Both the position numbers and the translations under genes were made by a program. Of a stretch of DNA of 64,000 nucleotides, positions 19,119 to 29,165 are shown piece after piece. Source of the DNA: Mycobacterium saskatchewanense (GTDB taxonomy: Bacteria; Actinomycetota; Actinomycetes; Mycobacteriales; Mycobacteriaceae); contig NZ_AP022573.1 in the NCBI RefSeq assembly GCF_010729105.1, positions 5,704,001 to 5,768,000 of the forward strand, in the 5' to 3' direction. The notes beneath the pieces are model-generated. The model saw nothing but the letters and a program-made list of their open reading frames with translations, made no database searches and was not told the origin of the DNA. Position 1 is the first letter of the stretch. Every line of letters starts with the position of its first letter.

Positions 19119-20774
19119 ATGGTCGGACCCCCTGCCGTCATCGAGTACGTCCTGGGGCGGCTGCACGAGATCGGCGTCACTGACATCTTCGGCGTGCCCG
19201 GCGATTTCGCGTTTCCCATACAGGACGCCATCGTGGCCCATCCCGACATCAACTGGATCGGATGCTGCAACGAACTCAACGCCGGTTATGCAGCCGACGG
19301 ATATGCCCGGGTTCGGGGCGTGGGCGCCCTCAGCACCACCTACGGCGTCGGCGAACTCGGTGCGATCAGTGCGGTGGCGGGCTCCTACGCCGAGCATTTG
19401 CCGGTCTTTCACCTGACCGGCATGCCCAGCCTCGCCGCGCAGGCCGACCGCGCACTCGTGCACCACACGTTGGGTGACGGCGAATTCGGGTTGTTCCGCA
19501 AGATGGCGGACGTCGTCGTGGGGGCCAGTTCGATCATCAGCCCGGCGAACGCGGTTGCCGAGACCGAGCGTTTGATCGCCGAGGCTCTCTACAACCGTCG
19601 TCCGGTGTACATGGCGTTCCCCTCCGATATCGTCAACAAGCCCGTGCTTGCCACGTCGGCACCGCTGGCTATCCCGACAAGCGACGCTCGCGCACTCGCC
19701 GCCGCGGCAGACGCGGTGCTGAGCGCCCTGAACATGGCCGCCAACGCCTGTGCGCTACCGGGCCTCCTGCTCGACCGCCTGGGCATCAGCGACTCGGCCG
19801 TGGCGTTCATCGAAAAGACAGGGTTGCCGTTTGCGACCATGTTCGCCGACAAGTCGGTCATCGATGAAGATCACCCGAACTACATCGGGATGTACGACGG
19901 CCACCTCATGGACGAGTCGGTGCGGGAATTCGTCGAATCGGCGGACGTGGTGATCGCCATCGGTACCATGCAAACCGACTTCAATACCGGGGCATTCACC
20001 GCACGACTGGACCCTGGGCGCTTGATCGACATCGGGTTGCACCGCACGAAAGTAGGGCCGGCCGTCTTCCACGACGTCGAGATGGCGGATCTGCTCCGGG
20101 AGCTAATCGCCCGTGACTTGAAGCCGCACGCGCACAACGGGATGCGACCGGAATCCTTGACCGCTCCGCCGGCTTCGCAGGGTGATCCGATCACTGCGGA
20201 GGCGCTGTACCCGCGGTGGGAAGGCTTCGTGAGACCGGGCGACATCGTGCTCGCGGAAACCGGCACCAGCTCTATGGGTTTGGCGTTTTCCCGGCTGCCA
20301 CGCGGGGCGCGTTTCCACAACCAGTCCTTGTGGGGCGCCATCGGGTGGGCGACGCCGGCGGCTCTCGGCGCGGCCGTCGCCGCACCTGACCGAAGGGTTG
20401 TGCTCATCACGGGGGAAGGCTCGCACCAGTTGACGGCACAGGAGATCGGCCAGTTTCACCGGCTCGGTTTGCGCCCCGTCATATTCGTGCTCAACAACAA
20501 TGGCTACCTGATCGAACGGCTACTTTGCGCAGATCCCGACATCGCCTATAACGACGTCGCGCCCTGGAACTACACCGAATTGCCGCACGCGTTGGGCTGC
20601 GACGGCTGGTTCACAGCACGCGTGACGAACGTCGGCGAATTTGAGGCGGCGTTGACCACGGCAGGTGACGGCGAGCGCGCCGCCTACATCGAAGTCGTCA
20701 CCGACGCCGACGAGGCCCCGCCGCTGGCGAAGAAGCTGCACGACAGCACCAAGACCCTGTATCACGCCGGCTGA
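19119..20774 (+). CDS. ThDP-dependent 2-keto acid decarboxylase (PDC/IPDC family)
   Basis: 551 residues with the three-domain layout of pyruvate/indolepyruvate decarboxylases. The N-terminal Pyr domain carries VPGDFAFPIQDAI and the activating Glu in CCNELNAGYAADGYAR near residue 50. The C-terminal PP domain carries the ThDP/Mg motif TGEGSHQLTAQEIGQF and VLNNNGYLIERLL. The usual GDG reads GEG, with the NN present. It should convert an aromatic or branched 2-oxo acid to an aldehyde, like mycobacterial Kdc. ATG 19119 follows GAAAGGTG. Paired with the bicupin downstream and the divergent LuxR regulator. Confidence 0.88.
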   Translation: MVGPPAVIEYVLGRLHEIGVTDIFGVPGDFAFPIQDAIVAHPDINWIGCCNELNAGYAADGYARVRGVGALSTTYGVGELGAISAVAGSYAEHLPVFHLTGMPSLAAQADRALVHHTLGDGEFGLFRKMADVVVGASSIISPANAVAETERLIAEALYNRRPVYMAFPSDIVNKPVLATSAPLAIPTSDARALAAAADAVLSALNMAANACALPGLLLDRLGISDSAVAFIEKTGLPFATMFADKSVIDEDHPNYIGMYDGHLMDESVREFVESADVVIAIGTMQTDFNTGAFTARLDPGRLIDIGLHRTKVGPAVFHDVEMADLLRELIARDLKPHAHNGMRPESLTAPPASQGDPITAEALYPRWEGFVRPGDIVLAETGTSSMGLAFSRLPRGARFHNQSLWGAIGWATPAALGAAVAAPDRRVVLITGEGSHQLTAQEIGQFHRLGLRPVIFVLNNNGYLIERLLCADPDIAYNDVAPWNYTELPHALGCDGWFTARVTNVGEFEAALTTAGDGERAAYIEVVTDADEAPPLAKKLHDSTKTLYHAG

Positions 20775-20926
20775 CGGCCTGCCTACACCCTCGGAAGGCC
20801 GCCCGCGTGGCCATCGTCTTGCCACCGACGGCACCGCGGACCCGCAATGGCGGCTCAAAGCAACACCAGCCGCGCTCGCACGGACCAGGTCCGGGCGAAC
20901 CTCCCCGCACCGGAAAGGACCGTTCG

Positions 20927-22018
20927 ATGACTCGCACCGGCAATAGCGCTTCCCGCATTCATGCCGCGTCGCTGTGGGAGGGTGAGATCGTCGAGGAATC
21001 CGACCTCGGGTCGATGCGGCGGATCACCGTCGACGATCTGCCGGTCCTCAAGGGGCTCTCCATCAAGCGGCTGCTGATCAACCCGGATGCCATGCGCACC
21101 CCGCACTGGCATGCCAACGCCAACGAACTCACCTACTGTGTCTCGGGCACCGCGCTGGTCTCCGTGCTGGACACCGGGAGCAGGTTCGCTTCGTTCATCG
21201 TCGCGGCGGGCGACATGTTCCACGTCGACTCGGGTTCGCTGCACCACATCGAGAACGTCGGCGAGGACGTCGCCGAATTCATCATCACGTTCAGCAGCGA
21301 GCGTCCCGAAGACTTCGGACTGGGCGCGGCGTTCGGCGCCATGACCGACGCGGTGCTGGGCAATACGTACGGCCTCAGCGCCGCGGACTTCGCCGGGGTC
21401 CGCCGCGACACCAAGGACCGGAAGCTCGCACGCCGGCGGAGTGAGCCGCGGATCCCGAGCACCGCGTACTACGACGATCCCCACAAATTCGGCGTCGAGG
21501 CGATGACCCCGCCGGTCAGCATCGCCGTCGGCTCCGCCCGCACGGCCCGCTTGCAGTACTGGCCGGCGCTGAAAGATCTGTCGATGTACTCGTTGCGCAT
21601 CCGCGAGGACGGGATGCGCGAACCGCACTGGCACCCCATCACCGCGGAGATGGGCTACGTGAACAAGGGCAATGCCCGCATGACGCTCATGAACCCGGAC
21701 GGCACGCTGGACACCTGGCACCTGGGCCGGGGCGACATGTACTTCATCCCGCGGGCGTACCCGCACCACATCGAGGTAGTCGACTCACCCGACATCCACT
21801 TCTGCATCTTCTTCGACCAGCCCACGCCCGGCGACATCGGCTACCGGACGTCGGTCAGCGCTTACTCGCGCGAAGTCCTCGCGGCGACGTTCAACACCCA
21901 CATTGACGACCTCCCAGAATTGCCGTTCACCAAAGCCGACCCGCTGATTGTCAACCGCGTCAACCCCGTCGACGCCCAGGCCGTCGGTGAGGGCTGCACG
22001 GCCGACCGGACCGTGTGA
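20927..22018 (+). CDS. Bicupin, oxalate-decarboxylase-like
   Basis: 363 residues with two cupin domains. Each has the metal motif HxHxxxxE: PHWHANANELTYC near residue 50 and PHWHPITAEMGYV near residue 230. The later His of each cupin lies in SGSLHHIEN and AYPHHIEV. Two complete metal sites and the overall length fit the OxdC-type bicupins, which decarboxylate or oxidise small carboxylic acids using Mn. The true substrate is unknown. Pairing with a keto-acid decarboxylase suggests a short catabolic route for an organic acid. ATG 20927 follows GAAAGGA. Confidence 0.82.
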   Translation: MTRTGNSASRIHAASLWEGEIVEESDLGSMRRITVDDLPVLKGLSIKRLLINPDAMRTPHWHANANELTYCVSGTALVSVLDTGSRFASFIVAAGDMFHVDSGSLHHIENVGEDVAEFIITFSSERPEDFGLGAAFGAMTDAVLGNTYGLSAADFAGVRRDTKDRKLARRRSEPRIPSTAYYDDPHKFGVEAMTPPVSIAVGSARTARLQYWPALKDLSMYSLRIREDGMREPHWHPITAEMGYVNKGNARMTLMNPDGTLDTWHLGRGDMYFIPRAYPHHIEVVDSPDIHFCIFFDQPTPGDIGYRTSVSAYSREVLAATFNTHIDDLPELPFTKADPLIVNRVNPVDAQAVGEGCTADRTV

Positions 22019-22154
22019 GCGCCGGGAGGCAAGCGCGACGCCGCGGGAAGAGGTGCATCCGGCATCCTCACGTGCGTTACGTGCGTGGACATAACGGTTG
22101 CGTCTCGGTGTGTCGGCGCTTGTAGCCCCTCGCCCCTCAATAACATTTGTAACG

Positions 22155-23984
22155 ATGGCAACACGAAGCACTTTGGCAACAGGCGCGTCGGCGGTTTCCG
22201 GCGTGCTCCTCGTCGCGGTCGTCGCGCTCTCGGGGTGCACCCCGCGGCCCGACGGCCCCGGCCCGGCCGCCGAGAAGTTCTTCCACGCCCTGTCGATCGG
22301 CGACACCGCGACGGCGGCCCAGCTCTCCGACAACCCGAACGACGCCCGGGAAGCGCTCAACGCGGCGTGGGCGGGCCTGCAGGCGACCCACCTGGACGCC
22401 CAGATCCTCAACGCCAAGTACGCCGAGGACACCGGCACGGTCAGCTACCGCTTCACTTGGCATTTGCCCAAGAATCGGACCTGGGCGTACGACGGCCAGC
22501 TGCGGATGGCGCGCGACGAGGGCCGATGGGAGGTGCGCTGGACCGCCAACGGCCTGCACCCCAAGCTGGGCGAGCACCAGACGTTCGCGCTGCGGTCCGA
22601 CCCGCCGCGGCGCGCCTCGGTCAACGAGCTGGGCGGCAGCGATGTCCTGGCGCCCGGATACCTGTACCACTACACGCTGGACGCCACCCAGGCCGGCTCG
22701 GGCCTGGCCCTGATCGGCACGGCGCACGCGGTGGTGGACGTCCTGCACCCCTTCAACAACGCACTCGGCGACCCGCAGCTGCTGGCCGAACAAGCCAGCT
22801 CGGCGACGCAGCCGGTGGACCTGGGGGTGACACTCAAGCCCGACGACAACGACAAGGTCTTCCCGCTGATCGGGAAACTGCCCGGCGTCGTCGTCACACC
22901 CATCGCCGACATGTTGCCGAGCGATCCGCGCTTCGCACCGGCCGTCGTCGCCGCGGTGAAGAAGGCCGTGATCGACCAGCTCGACGGCCAGGCCGGCTGG
23001 CGGGTGGTCAGCGTCAACCAGAACGGCGTCGACGTCGCGGTGCTGCACGAGGTGGAGGGCGCGCCCGCGCCGTCGGTGTCGATCACCCTGGACCGGGTGG
23101 TGCAGAACGCCGCTCAGCGCGCGGTGGACAACAAGGGCGGCAAGGCGATGATCGTCGTGATCAAGCCGTCGACGGGGGAGATCCTGGCGATCGCCCAGAA
23201 CGGCGGGGCCGACGCCGACGGTCTACCCGCGGCCAACGGCCTCTTCCCGCCGGGGTCGACGTTCAAGATGATCACCGCCGGGGCGGCCGTCGACCGCGAC
23301 ATGGCCACGCCCAACTCGATGCTGGGCTGCCCGGGCCATCTTGACATCGGTCATCGCACCATCCCCAACTACGGCGGCTTCGACCTCGGCGTCGTGTCGA
23401 TGTCACGGGCGTTCGCCAGCTCCTGCAACACCACGTTCGCCGAGCTGAGCAGCAAGATGCCGCCGCGCGGCCTGACGCAGACGGCCTCCCAGTACGGCAT
23501 TGGGCTGGACTACACGGTGGACGGGATCACCACGGTCACCGGGTCGGTGCCGCCGACGGTGGACCTGGCCGAGCGCACCGAGGACGGCTTCGGCCAGGGC
23601 AAGGTGCTGGCCAGCCCTTTCGGCATGGCGTTGGTGGCGGCCACCGTCGCCGCAGGCAGGACGCCCGTGCCGCAGCTCATCGCGGGGCACGCGACGACGG
23701 TCGACGGTGACAACACCCCCATCTCGCCCAAGATGGTCGACGCGCTGCGTCCGATGATGCGGCTGGTGGTGACCAACGGGACGGCCAAGGAGATCGCCGG
23801 CTGCGGCGAGGTCTACGGGAAGACGGGCGAGGCCGAGTTCCCGGGCGGCTCGCACTCCTGGTTTGCCGGATACCGCGGCGACCTGGCGTTCGCCTCGCTG
23901 ATCGTGGGGGGCGGCAGCTCGGAGTGGGCGGTGCGGATGACGAAGTTCATGTTCGAGGCCATGCCGCCGGGCTACCTGGCCTAG
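22155..23984 (+). CDS. Penicillin-binding lipoprotein (class B PBP, Rv2864c-like)
   Basis: 609 residues. An N-terminal signal peptide ends in a lipobox LSGC with lipidated Cys28. Next comes an NTF2-like MecA N-terminal domain (PAAEKFFHALSIGDTATAA), a dimerisation region, then a transpeptidase domain. The three active-site motifs are present: SxxK as GSTFKM, SxN as SSCNTTF, and KTG as YGKTGEAEF. It crosslinks peptidoglycan at the outer face of the membrane. ATG 22155 was chosen because it starts the signal peptide. The 603-residue relative in M. tuberculosis occupies the same locus. Confidence 0.93.
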   Translation: MATRSTLATGASAVSGVLLVAVVALSGCTPRPDGPGPAAEKFFHALSIGDTATAAQLSDNPNDAREALNAAWAGLQATHLDAQILNAKYAEDTGTVSYRFTWHLPKNRTWAYDGQLRMARDEGRWEVRWTANGLHPKLGEHQTFALRSDPPRRASVNELGGSDVLAPGYLYHYTLDATQAGSGLALIGTAHAVVDVLHPFNNALGDPQLLAEQASSATQPVDLGVTLKPDDNDKVFPLIGKLPGVVVTPIADMLPSDPRFAPAVVAAVKKAVIDQLDGQAGWRVVSVNQNGVDVAVLHEVEGAPAPSVSITLDRVVQNAAQRAVDNKGGKAMIVVIKPSTGEILAIAQNGGADADGLPAANGLFPPGSTFKMITAGAAVDRDMATPNSMLGCPGHLDIGHRTIPNYGGFDLGVVSMSRAFASSCNTTFAELSSKMPPRGLTQTASQYGIGLDYTVDGITTVTGSVPPTVDLAERTEDGFGQGKVLASPFGMALVAATVAAGRTPVPQLIAGHATTVDGDNTPISPKMVDALRPMMRLVVTNGTAKEIAGCGEVYGKTGEAEFPGGSHSWFAGYRGDLAFASLIVGGGSSEWAVRMTKFMFEAMPPGYLA

Positions 23985-24028
23985 CTCGTTCGAGGCGCGT
24001 TCGTTCCCCCGGGCGGTAAATTGCGAAC

Positions 24029-24613
24029 ATGACGGATGCCGGCGGGGACATGGTGACGTTGCGCGTCTCCGACGCCGACCGCAACGGCACCATGCGGCGA
24101 TTGCACAACGCGGTCGCGCTCGGGCTGATCGACATCGATGAGTTCGAGCAGCGCTCGTCGCGGGTCTCCTACGCGCGCACTCGAGGCGAGCTGGACGGGG
24201 TCGTCGACGACTTGCCCGGGCCCGGCGCCATCGTCACCTCCGCGGCCGACCGGGTGGAGCTGCGCGGGTGGGCCGGCTCGCTGAAGCGCCACGGGGAGTG
24301 GACCGTGCCGACACGGTTGGCCCTGGTACGCCGTCTGGGCTCGGTCGACCTCGACCTGACCAAGGCCCGGTTCGCCGGGCCCGTGGTGGTGATCGAGCTC
24401 GACATGCGGTTCGGCTCGGTGCACGTCCGGCTGCCCGCGGGCGCCAGCGCCTCGATCGACGACGTCGAGGTGTACGGGGGCAGCGCCAGCGACCGCCGCA
24501 AAGACGCGCCGGGGGAGGGGCGGCCGCACGTGGTGCTGACCGGCCGGGTGGTCTGCGGGTCGGTAGTCATCCGCGGACCCCGCCGCTCGCCGCTGCGCCG
24601 TCGCAGGGCTTGA
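24029..24613 (+). CDS. DUF1707 / LiaF-like domain protein
   Basis: 194 residues. Residues about 10-62 are a DUF1707 module: RVSDADRNGTMRRLHNAVAL, GLIDIDEFEQR and ARTRGELDGVVDDLP. Residues about 90-185 resemble the beta-helical cell-wall-active-antibiotic-response (LiaF-type) domain: RRLGSVDLDLTKARF, RFGSVHVRLPAG, RVVCGSVVIRG. There is no signal peptide or membrane segment, and the C-terminus is Arg-rich. Such proteins are linked to envelope stress sensing, which fits the upstream penicillin-binding lipoprotein 44 bases away. No direct function is known. Confidence 0.8.
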   Translation: MTDAGGDMVTLRVSDADRNGTMRRLHNAVALGLIDIDEFEQRSSRVSYARTRGELDGVVDDLPGPGAIVTSAADRVELRGWAGSLKRHGEWTVPTRLALVRRLGSVDLDLTKARFAGPVVVIELDMRFGSVHVRLPAGASASIDDVEVYGGSASDRRKDAPGEGRPHVVLTGRVVCGSVVIRGPRRSPLRRRRA

Positions 24614-24660
24614 CGGCCGCGGCAGCGGGGTTGGAGCGCACCGGCGATTAAGCTGGCAGC

Positions 24661-25518
24661 ATGCCCGCCCGCACCGCCCTCTCGCCCGGAGTGTTGTCCC
24701 CGACCCTGCCGGTGCCCGCCAGCATCCCGCGCCCCGAATACGTCGGCAAGCCGACGGCCCAGGAAGGGAGCGAGCCCTGGGTGCAGACGCCGGAGGTCAT
24801 CGAGAAGATGCGCGTCGCCGGCCGGATCGCGGCCGGCGCGCTGGCCGAGGCCGGCAAAGCCGTCGCTCCCGGGGTGACCACCGACGAGCTGGACCGGATC
24901 GCGCACGAATACATGGTCGACCACGGCGCCTACCCGTCGACGCTGGGCTACAAGGGCTACCCGAAGTCGTGCTGCACGTCGCTCAACGAGGTGATCTGCC
25001 ACGGCATCCCCGACTCGACGGTCGTCGAAGACGGAGACATTGTCAACATCGACGTCACCGCGTACATCGACGGGGTGCACGGCGACACCAACGCGACCTT
25101 TCTCGCCGGCGACGTCTCCGAGGAACACCGGCTGCTCGTCGAGCGCACGCGCGAGGCGACGATGCGTGCGATCAACGCGGTCAAACCCGGCCGCGCGCTC
25201 TCGGTCGTCGGCCGGGTCATCGAGGCCTATGCGAACCGCTTCGGCTACAACGTGGTTCGCGACTTCACCGGCCACGGCATCGGCACCACCTTCCACAACG
25301 GCCTGGTCGTGCTGCACTACGACCAGCCGTCGGTGTCGACCATCATGCAGCCGGGCATGACGTTCACCATCGAGCCGATGATCAACCTCGGCGGCCTGGA
25401 CTACGAGATCTGGGACGACGGCTGGACCGTGGTCACCAAAGACCGCAAGTGGACCGCCCAGTTCGAGCACACGCTGCTGGTCACCGAAACCGGCGCCGAA
25501 ATCCTCACCCTGCCATGA
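24661..25518 (+). CDS. mapB: Methionine aminopeptidase (type Ic, MapB-like)
   Basis: 285 residues, the same as Rv2861c. Removes N-terminal methionine from nascent proteins. Metal ligands of the pita-bread fold are visible: Asp in [11 protein letters not shown], Asp in VHGDTNATF, His in GHGIGTTFH, Glu in TFTIEPMI and Glu in [10 protein letters not shown]. The N-terminal 40 residues form the Pro-rich extension of actinobacterial type Ic enzymes ([12 protein letters not shown]). The ATG at 24661 is about 47 bases after the DUF1707 gene. Confidence 0.95.
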   Translation: MPARTALSPGVLSPTLPVPASIPRPEYVGKPTAQEGSEPWVQTPEVIEKMRVAGRIAAGALAEAGKAVAPGVTTDELDRIAHEYMVDHGAYPSTLGYKGYPKSCCTSLNEVICHGIPDSTVVEDGDIVNIDVTAYIDGVHGDTNATFLAGDVSEEHRLLVERTREATMRAINAVKPGRALSVVGRVIEAYANRFGYNVVRDFTGHGIGTTFHNGLVVLHYDQPSVSTIMQPGMTFTIEPMINLGGLDYEIWDDGWTVVTKDRKWTAQFEHTLLVTETGAEILTLP

Positions 25519-25597
25519 CCTTTTCCTCGCGAGCAGACACAGAACCGCACTTTCCGGGCGGAAACCATGCGATTTGGTGTCTGGTGACCATGGATCG

Positions 25598-27100
25598 GTG
25601 AGCGGGGCGCTGCTGGTCGCCGGCACCAGCTCCGACGCCGGGAAATCCGTCGTGGTGGCCGGGCTGTGCCGGCTGTTGGCCCGCGGCGGGGCCCGGGTCG
25701 CGCCGTTCAAGGCGCAGAACATGTCCAACAACTCCGTGGTGACCGTCGAGGGCGGCGAGATCGGCCGGGCCCAGGCGATCCAGGCGCGGGCGGCGGGACT
25801 CGAACCCAGTGTCCGATTCAACCCGATCCTGCTCAAGCCGGGCAGCGACCGGGCGTCGCAGCTGGTCATCCGGGGCTGCGTCGCGGAATCGGTTACCGCC
25901 GCCGACTATGTGCGGCACCGAGACCGGCTCGCCGGCATCGTGGCGGACGACCTCGCGCGCCTGCGCGAAGAGTTCGATGCGGTGGTCTGCGAGGGGGCCG
26001 GCTCACCGGCCGAAATCAATCTACGGGCAACGGATCTGGCCAACATGGGCCTGGCCCGGGCCGCGAACCTGCCGGTGCTGCTGGTCGGTGACATCGACCG
26101 CGGCGGCCTGCTGGCCCACCTGTTCGGCACCGTCGCCGTGCTCGACCCCGAGGACCAGGCACTCATCGCCGGCTTCGTCGTCAACAAGTTCCGCGGCGAC
26201 CCGGCGTTGCTGGCGCCCGGGCTGGACCAGCTGGGGGTCATGACCGGGCGCCCGACGTACGGTGTGCTGCCCTACGCCGACGAACTGTGGCTCGACGCCG
26301 AGGACTCGCTGTCGGTGGTCCCACGCCGCGTGGTGGGGACGCCCGCGCCGCCGCGTGGCAGCGAATGGTTGCGCGTGGCCGCCGTCCGGTTGCCCCGGAT
26401 CTCCAACTCCACCGACGTCGAGGCGCTGGCCTGCGAACCGGGGGTGCTGGTGCGGTGGGTGACCGACCCCGCCGACCTGGCCGACGCGGACCTGATCGTC
26501 CTGCCCGGCAGTAAGGCGACCGTCGTCGACCTGGAGTGGCTGCACGAGCGGGGACTGGCGGGCGCGATTGCCCGGCACGCGCGGGCCGACCGGCCGGTGC
26601 TCGGCATCTGCGGGGGATTCCAGATGCTGTGCCGCCGCATCGACGACCCGGTGGAATCCGGGCGTGAGGAGGTTGCCGGGTTGGGCCTACTCGACGCCGA
26701 CATCGCCTTCCGCGCGGTTAAGACGCTGCGCCGCTGGCAGCGGCCGCTCACCGGGTACGAGATCCATCACGGGCAAGTCGCACGATGCGACGAGGAGACA
26801 TGGTTCGTGGCCGACTCCGAGCCGCAGGGCGTCGCGCGCGGCGCCGTCTTCGGCACCCATTGGCACGGCCTGCTCGACAATGACGTGTTCCGCCGCGGGT
26901 GGCTGACCCGCGTCGCGGCGGCAGCCGGGCGGCGCGGCTTCGTGGTCGCCCCTGACACCGACGTCGCGGTTCGGCGCGACGCGCAACTCGACGTGATTGC
27001 CGACCTGTTGGCGTCCCACCTGGACCTCGACGCCGTCCTCGGGCTGCTCGACGGTCCGCCACCGCAACGGCCACGCCTGTCAACGTCGTTGCACCACTGA
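25598..27100 (+). CDS. cobQ: Cobyric acid synthase
   Basis: 500 residues. Amidates four side chains of adenosylcobyrinic diamide during cobalamin synthesis. The N-terminal ATPase domain has the modified P-loop [15 protein letters not shown] and [28 protein letters not shown] lies mid-protein. The C-terminal glutaminase domain carries the nucleophile Cys in [11 protein letters not shown] and the His in [14 protein letters not shown] 25598 was chosen because homologues begin at SGALLVAGT. No cobalamin riboswitch fold was seen in the 79 bases upstream. In M. tuberculosis cobQ lies elsewhere. Confidence 0.94.
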   Translation: MSGALLVAGTSSDAGKSVVVAGLCRLLARGGARVAPFKAQNMSNNSVVTVEGGEIGRAQAIQARAAGLEPSVRFNPILLKPGSDRASQLVIRGCVAESVTAADYVRHRDRLAGIVADDLARLREEFDAVVCEGAGSPAEINLRATDLANMGLARAANLPVLLVGDIDRGGLLAHLFGTVAVLDPEDQALIAGFVVNKFRGDPALLAPGLDQLGVMTGRPTYGVLPYADELWLDAEDSLSVVPRRVVGTPAPPRGSEWLRVAAVRLPRISNSTDVEALACEPGVLVRWVTDPADLADADLIVLPGSKATVVDLEWLHERGLAGAIARHARADRPVLGICGGFQMLCRRIDDPVESGREEVAGLGLLDADIAFRAVKTLRRWQRPLTGYEIHHGQVARCDEETWFVADSEPQGVARGAVFGTHWHGLLDNDVFRRGWLTRVAAAAGRRGFVVAPDTDVAVRRDAQLDVIADLLASHLDLDAVLGLLDGPPPQRPRLSTSLHH

Positions 27101-27207
27101 GGCGTTGACCGGTCGACGGCCGCACCACGCCCGCCCCGGCGGGCGGTAAGCGCATCGATGTGGAGGGCACCTCGCGCACGCGGACGGATTGGTTGTAGCG
27201 TGCGTGA

Positions 27208-27768
27208 GTGACCTCGATGATGACGACACTCGACGGTTTCCCCGTCCCAGTAGCCGTTACGGGTCCGGAGAAAGGCGTCGTCGTCCTGTTCCTGGGTGAC
27301 GAGCAGCGGGCCCCCGCCGCGTATGACGCGGTATGCGAGCGCCTGCACACCGCGTCGCTGCGGACTGTCGTCGTGGGTTTCGACCCTCGCCTCACCGCGA
27401 AGTCGGTGGTCGGCATCCTCGACGCCCTGGGGATCGGCTGGGCCGTGATCGTCGGCGACCGCGCCGGTGCCGGGCTGGCCTGGGAGGTCGCGGCGACCAG
27501 GCTGGGCCGGTTCGTCGGGCTCGTGGCGATCGACCGGGGACATCCCCGCGTTCCCGGCCCCGCCGGCGCGGTCGCGGACGACCAGTGCCCGCCGGTCGAA
27601 GTCGGCACCACGGTGCTGGTCAGCTCCCCGGCCGCGCGGGCGGTCGCCCGCGACAGCCAGCGGTTCGTCTACGCCGAGTACCGCGTGGTGGACCTCGGGC
27701 GTCGCACCGTGCAGGAGTCGACGGCGCAGCTGGCCGCCGAGATCGTGTTGCGCGCCAGCACCTGGTAG
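27208..27768 (+). CDS. Small alpha/beta-hydrolase-like protein, probably non-catalytic
   Basis: 186 residues with an alpha/beta-hydrolase rhythm. VVVLFLGDEQRAPAAYDAV corresponds to the first strands and LRTVVVGFDPR to the next. GWAVIVGDRAGAGLAWEVA sits where the nucleophile elbow should be. The usual G-x-S-x-G reads G-D-R-A-G, so the Ser nucleophile is missing; no catalytic His is obvious either. It is shorter than normal hydrolases (about 250-300), consistent with loss of the cap. GTG 27208 is the start used; ATG 27217 is possible. It precedes glnA4 by 20 bases, so it may be part of that operon. Role unknown. Confidence 0.7.
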   Translation: MTSMMTTLDGFPVPVAVTGPEKGVVVLFLGDEQRAPAAYDAVCERLHTASLRTVVVGFDPRLTAKSVVGILDALGIGWAVIVGDRAGAGLAWEVAATRLGRFVGLVAIDRGHPRVPGPAGAVADDQCPPVEVGTTVLVSSPAARAVARDSQRFVYAEYRVVDLGRRTVQESTAQLAAEIVLRASTW

Positions 27769-27788
27769 TTCCTGGTTGACTAGCCGTC

Positions 27789-29165
27789 ATGGCTCGTGAG
27801 GAGAGTGCCGGCGCCCCGCTGTCGCTGGGCGCGCTGGACCAGATGGTGGGCATCGGCGAGGTCGACACCGTCATCGTCGCGTTCGCCGACATGCAGGGCA
27901 GGCTGGTCGGGAAGCGGGTCTCGGCCCGGCTTTTCGTCGACGAGGTCGCCGCGCACGGCGCCGAATGCTGCAACTATCTGCTCGCCGTCGACGTCGAAAT
28001 GAACACCGTCGCGGGTTACGCGATGTCGAGCTGGGAGACCGGCTACGGCGACATGGTGATGACGCCGGACCTGTTCACCCTCCGGCTCGTGCCCTGGCTG
28101 CCCGCGACCGCGCTGGTGATCGCCGACCTGGCATGGGCCGACGGCAGCCCGGTGGCCGTGGCGCCGCGCGCCGTCCTGCGGCGGCAACTCGACCGGCTGG
28201 CCGAGCGGGGGCTCACCGCCGACCTCGCGACCGAACTCGAATTCATGGTGTTCGACGAGCCGTATCGCCAGGCGTGGGCCGCCGGCTACCGGGGCCTGAC
28301 CCCGGCCAGCGACTACAACATCGACTACGCGGTGCTCGCCTCGTCGCGCATGGAGCCGCTGCTGCGCGACATCCGGCAGGGAATGCAGGGCGCCGGCCTG
28401 CAGTTCGAGGCCGTCAAAGGCGAATGCAACAGAGGCCAGCAGGAAATCGGCTTCCGCTACGACGAGGCGCTAATCACCTGCGACAACCACACCATCTACA
28501 AGAACGGCGCCAAGGAGATCGCCGACCAGCACGGCAAGAGCCTGACCTTCATGGCGAAATACGATGAGCGCGAAGGCAACAGCTGCCACATCCACCTGTC
28601 GCTGCGCGGTCCGGACGGCTCGGCGTTCTTCGACCGCGACCGCCCGAACGGCATGTCGGGGATCTTCTGCAGTTTCGTCGCCGGCCTGCTGGCCACGCTG
28701 CCCGAGCTCACCCTGTTCCACGCCCCGAACATCAACTCCTACAAGCGATTCGCCGACGGCAGCTTCGCGCCCACCGCCATCGCCTGGGGCCTGGACAACC
28801 GCACCTGCGCCCTCCGCGTCGTCGGGCACGGGCGCAACATCCGCGTCGAATGCCGGGTCCCCGGCGGCGACGTCAACCCCTACCTGGCGGTGGCGGCGCT
28901 GATCGCGGGGGGCCTGTACGGTGTCGAACAGGGATTGGAAGCGCCCGAGCCGTACCCGGGTAACGCCTACGGGGCGACCGGTGTCGAGCGGCTGCCCGCC
29001 ACGCTGGCCGAGGCGGCGGCCTTGTTCGAAGGGTCCACGCTGGCACGGCAGGCCTTCGGCGACGACGTCGTCGCGCACTACCTGAACAACGCGCGCGTGG
29101 AGGTGGCGGCGTTCAACGCGACGGTCACCGACTGGGAGAGGATGCGGGGTTTTGAACGGCTGTAG
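27789..29165 (+). CDS. glnA4: Glutamine synthetase-like ligase GlnA4
   Basis: 458 residues, matching Rv2860c in length and position. The C-terminal catalytic domain holds GS landmarks: ATELEFMVF (metal Glu), EAVKGECNRGQQEIGF, GNSCHIHLSL (His in the ATP/metal site), APNINSYKRF and NRTCALRVVGHG. The N-terminal beta-grasp is short and the adenylylation-site loop is not obvious. GlnA4-type enzymes differ from housekeeping GlnA and act as gamma-glutamyl-amine or ethanolamine ligases in related actinobacteria. The following amidotransferase and aldehyde dehydrogenase fit a gamma-glutamylated amine catabolic route. Confidence 0.9.
   Translation: MAREESAGAPLSLGALDQMVGIGEVDTVIVAFADMQGRLVGKRVSARLFVDEVAAHGAECCNYLLAVDVEMNTVAGYAMSSWETGYGDMVMTPDLFTLRLVPWLPATALVIADLAWADGSPVAVAPRAVLRRQLDRLAERGLTADLATELEFMVFDEPYRQAWAAGYRGLTPASDYNIDYAVLASSRMEPLLRDIRQGMQGAGLQFEAVKGECNRGQQEIGFRYDEALITCDNHTIYKNGAKEIADQHGKSLTFMAKYDEREGNSCHIHLSLRGPDGSAFFDRDRPNGMSGIFCSFVAGLLATLPELTLFHAPNINSYKRFADGSFAPTAIAWGLDNRTCALRVVGHGRNIRVECRVPGGDVNPYLAVAALIAGGLYGVEQGLEAPEPYPGNAYGATGVERLPATLAEAAALFEGSTLARQAFGDDVVAHYLNNARVEVAAFNATVTDWERMRGFERL

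Noticed and set aside
25519..25597. Cobalamin riboswitch upstream of cobQ
   Set aside because: The gap is only 79 bases, too short for the roughly 200-base aptamer, and no B12-box-like sequence was seen.
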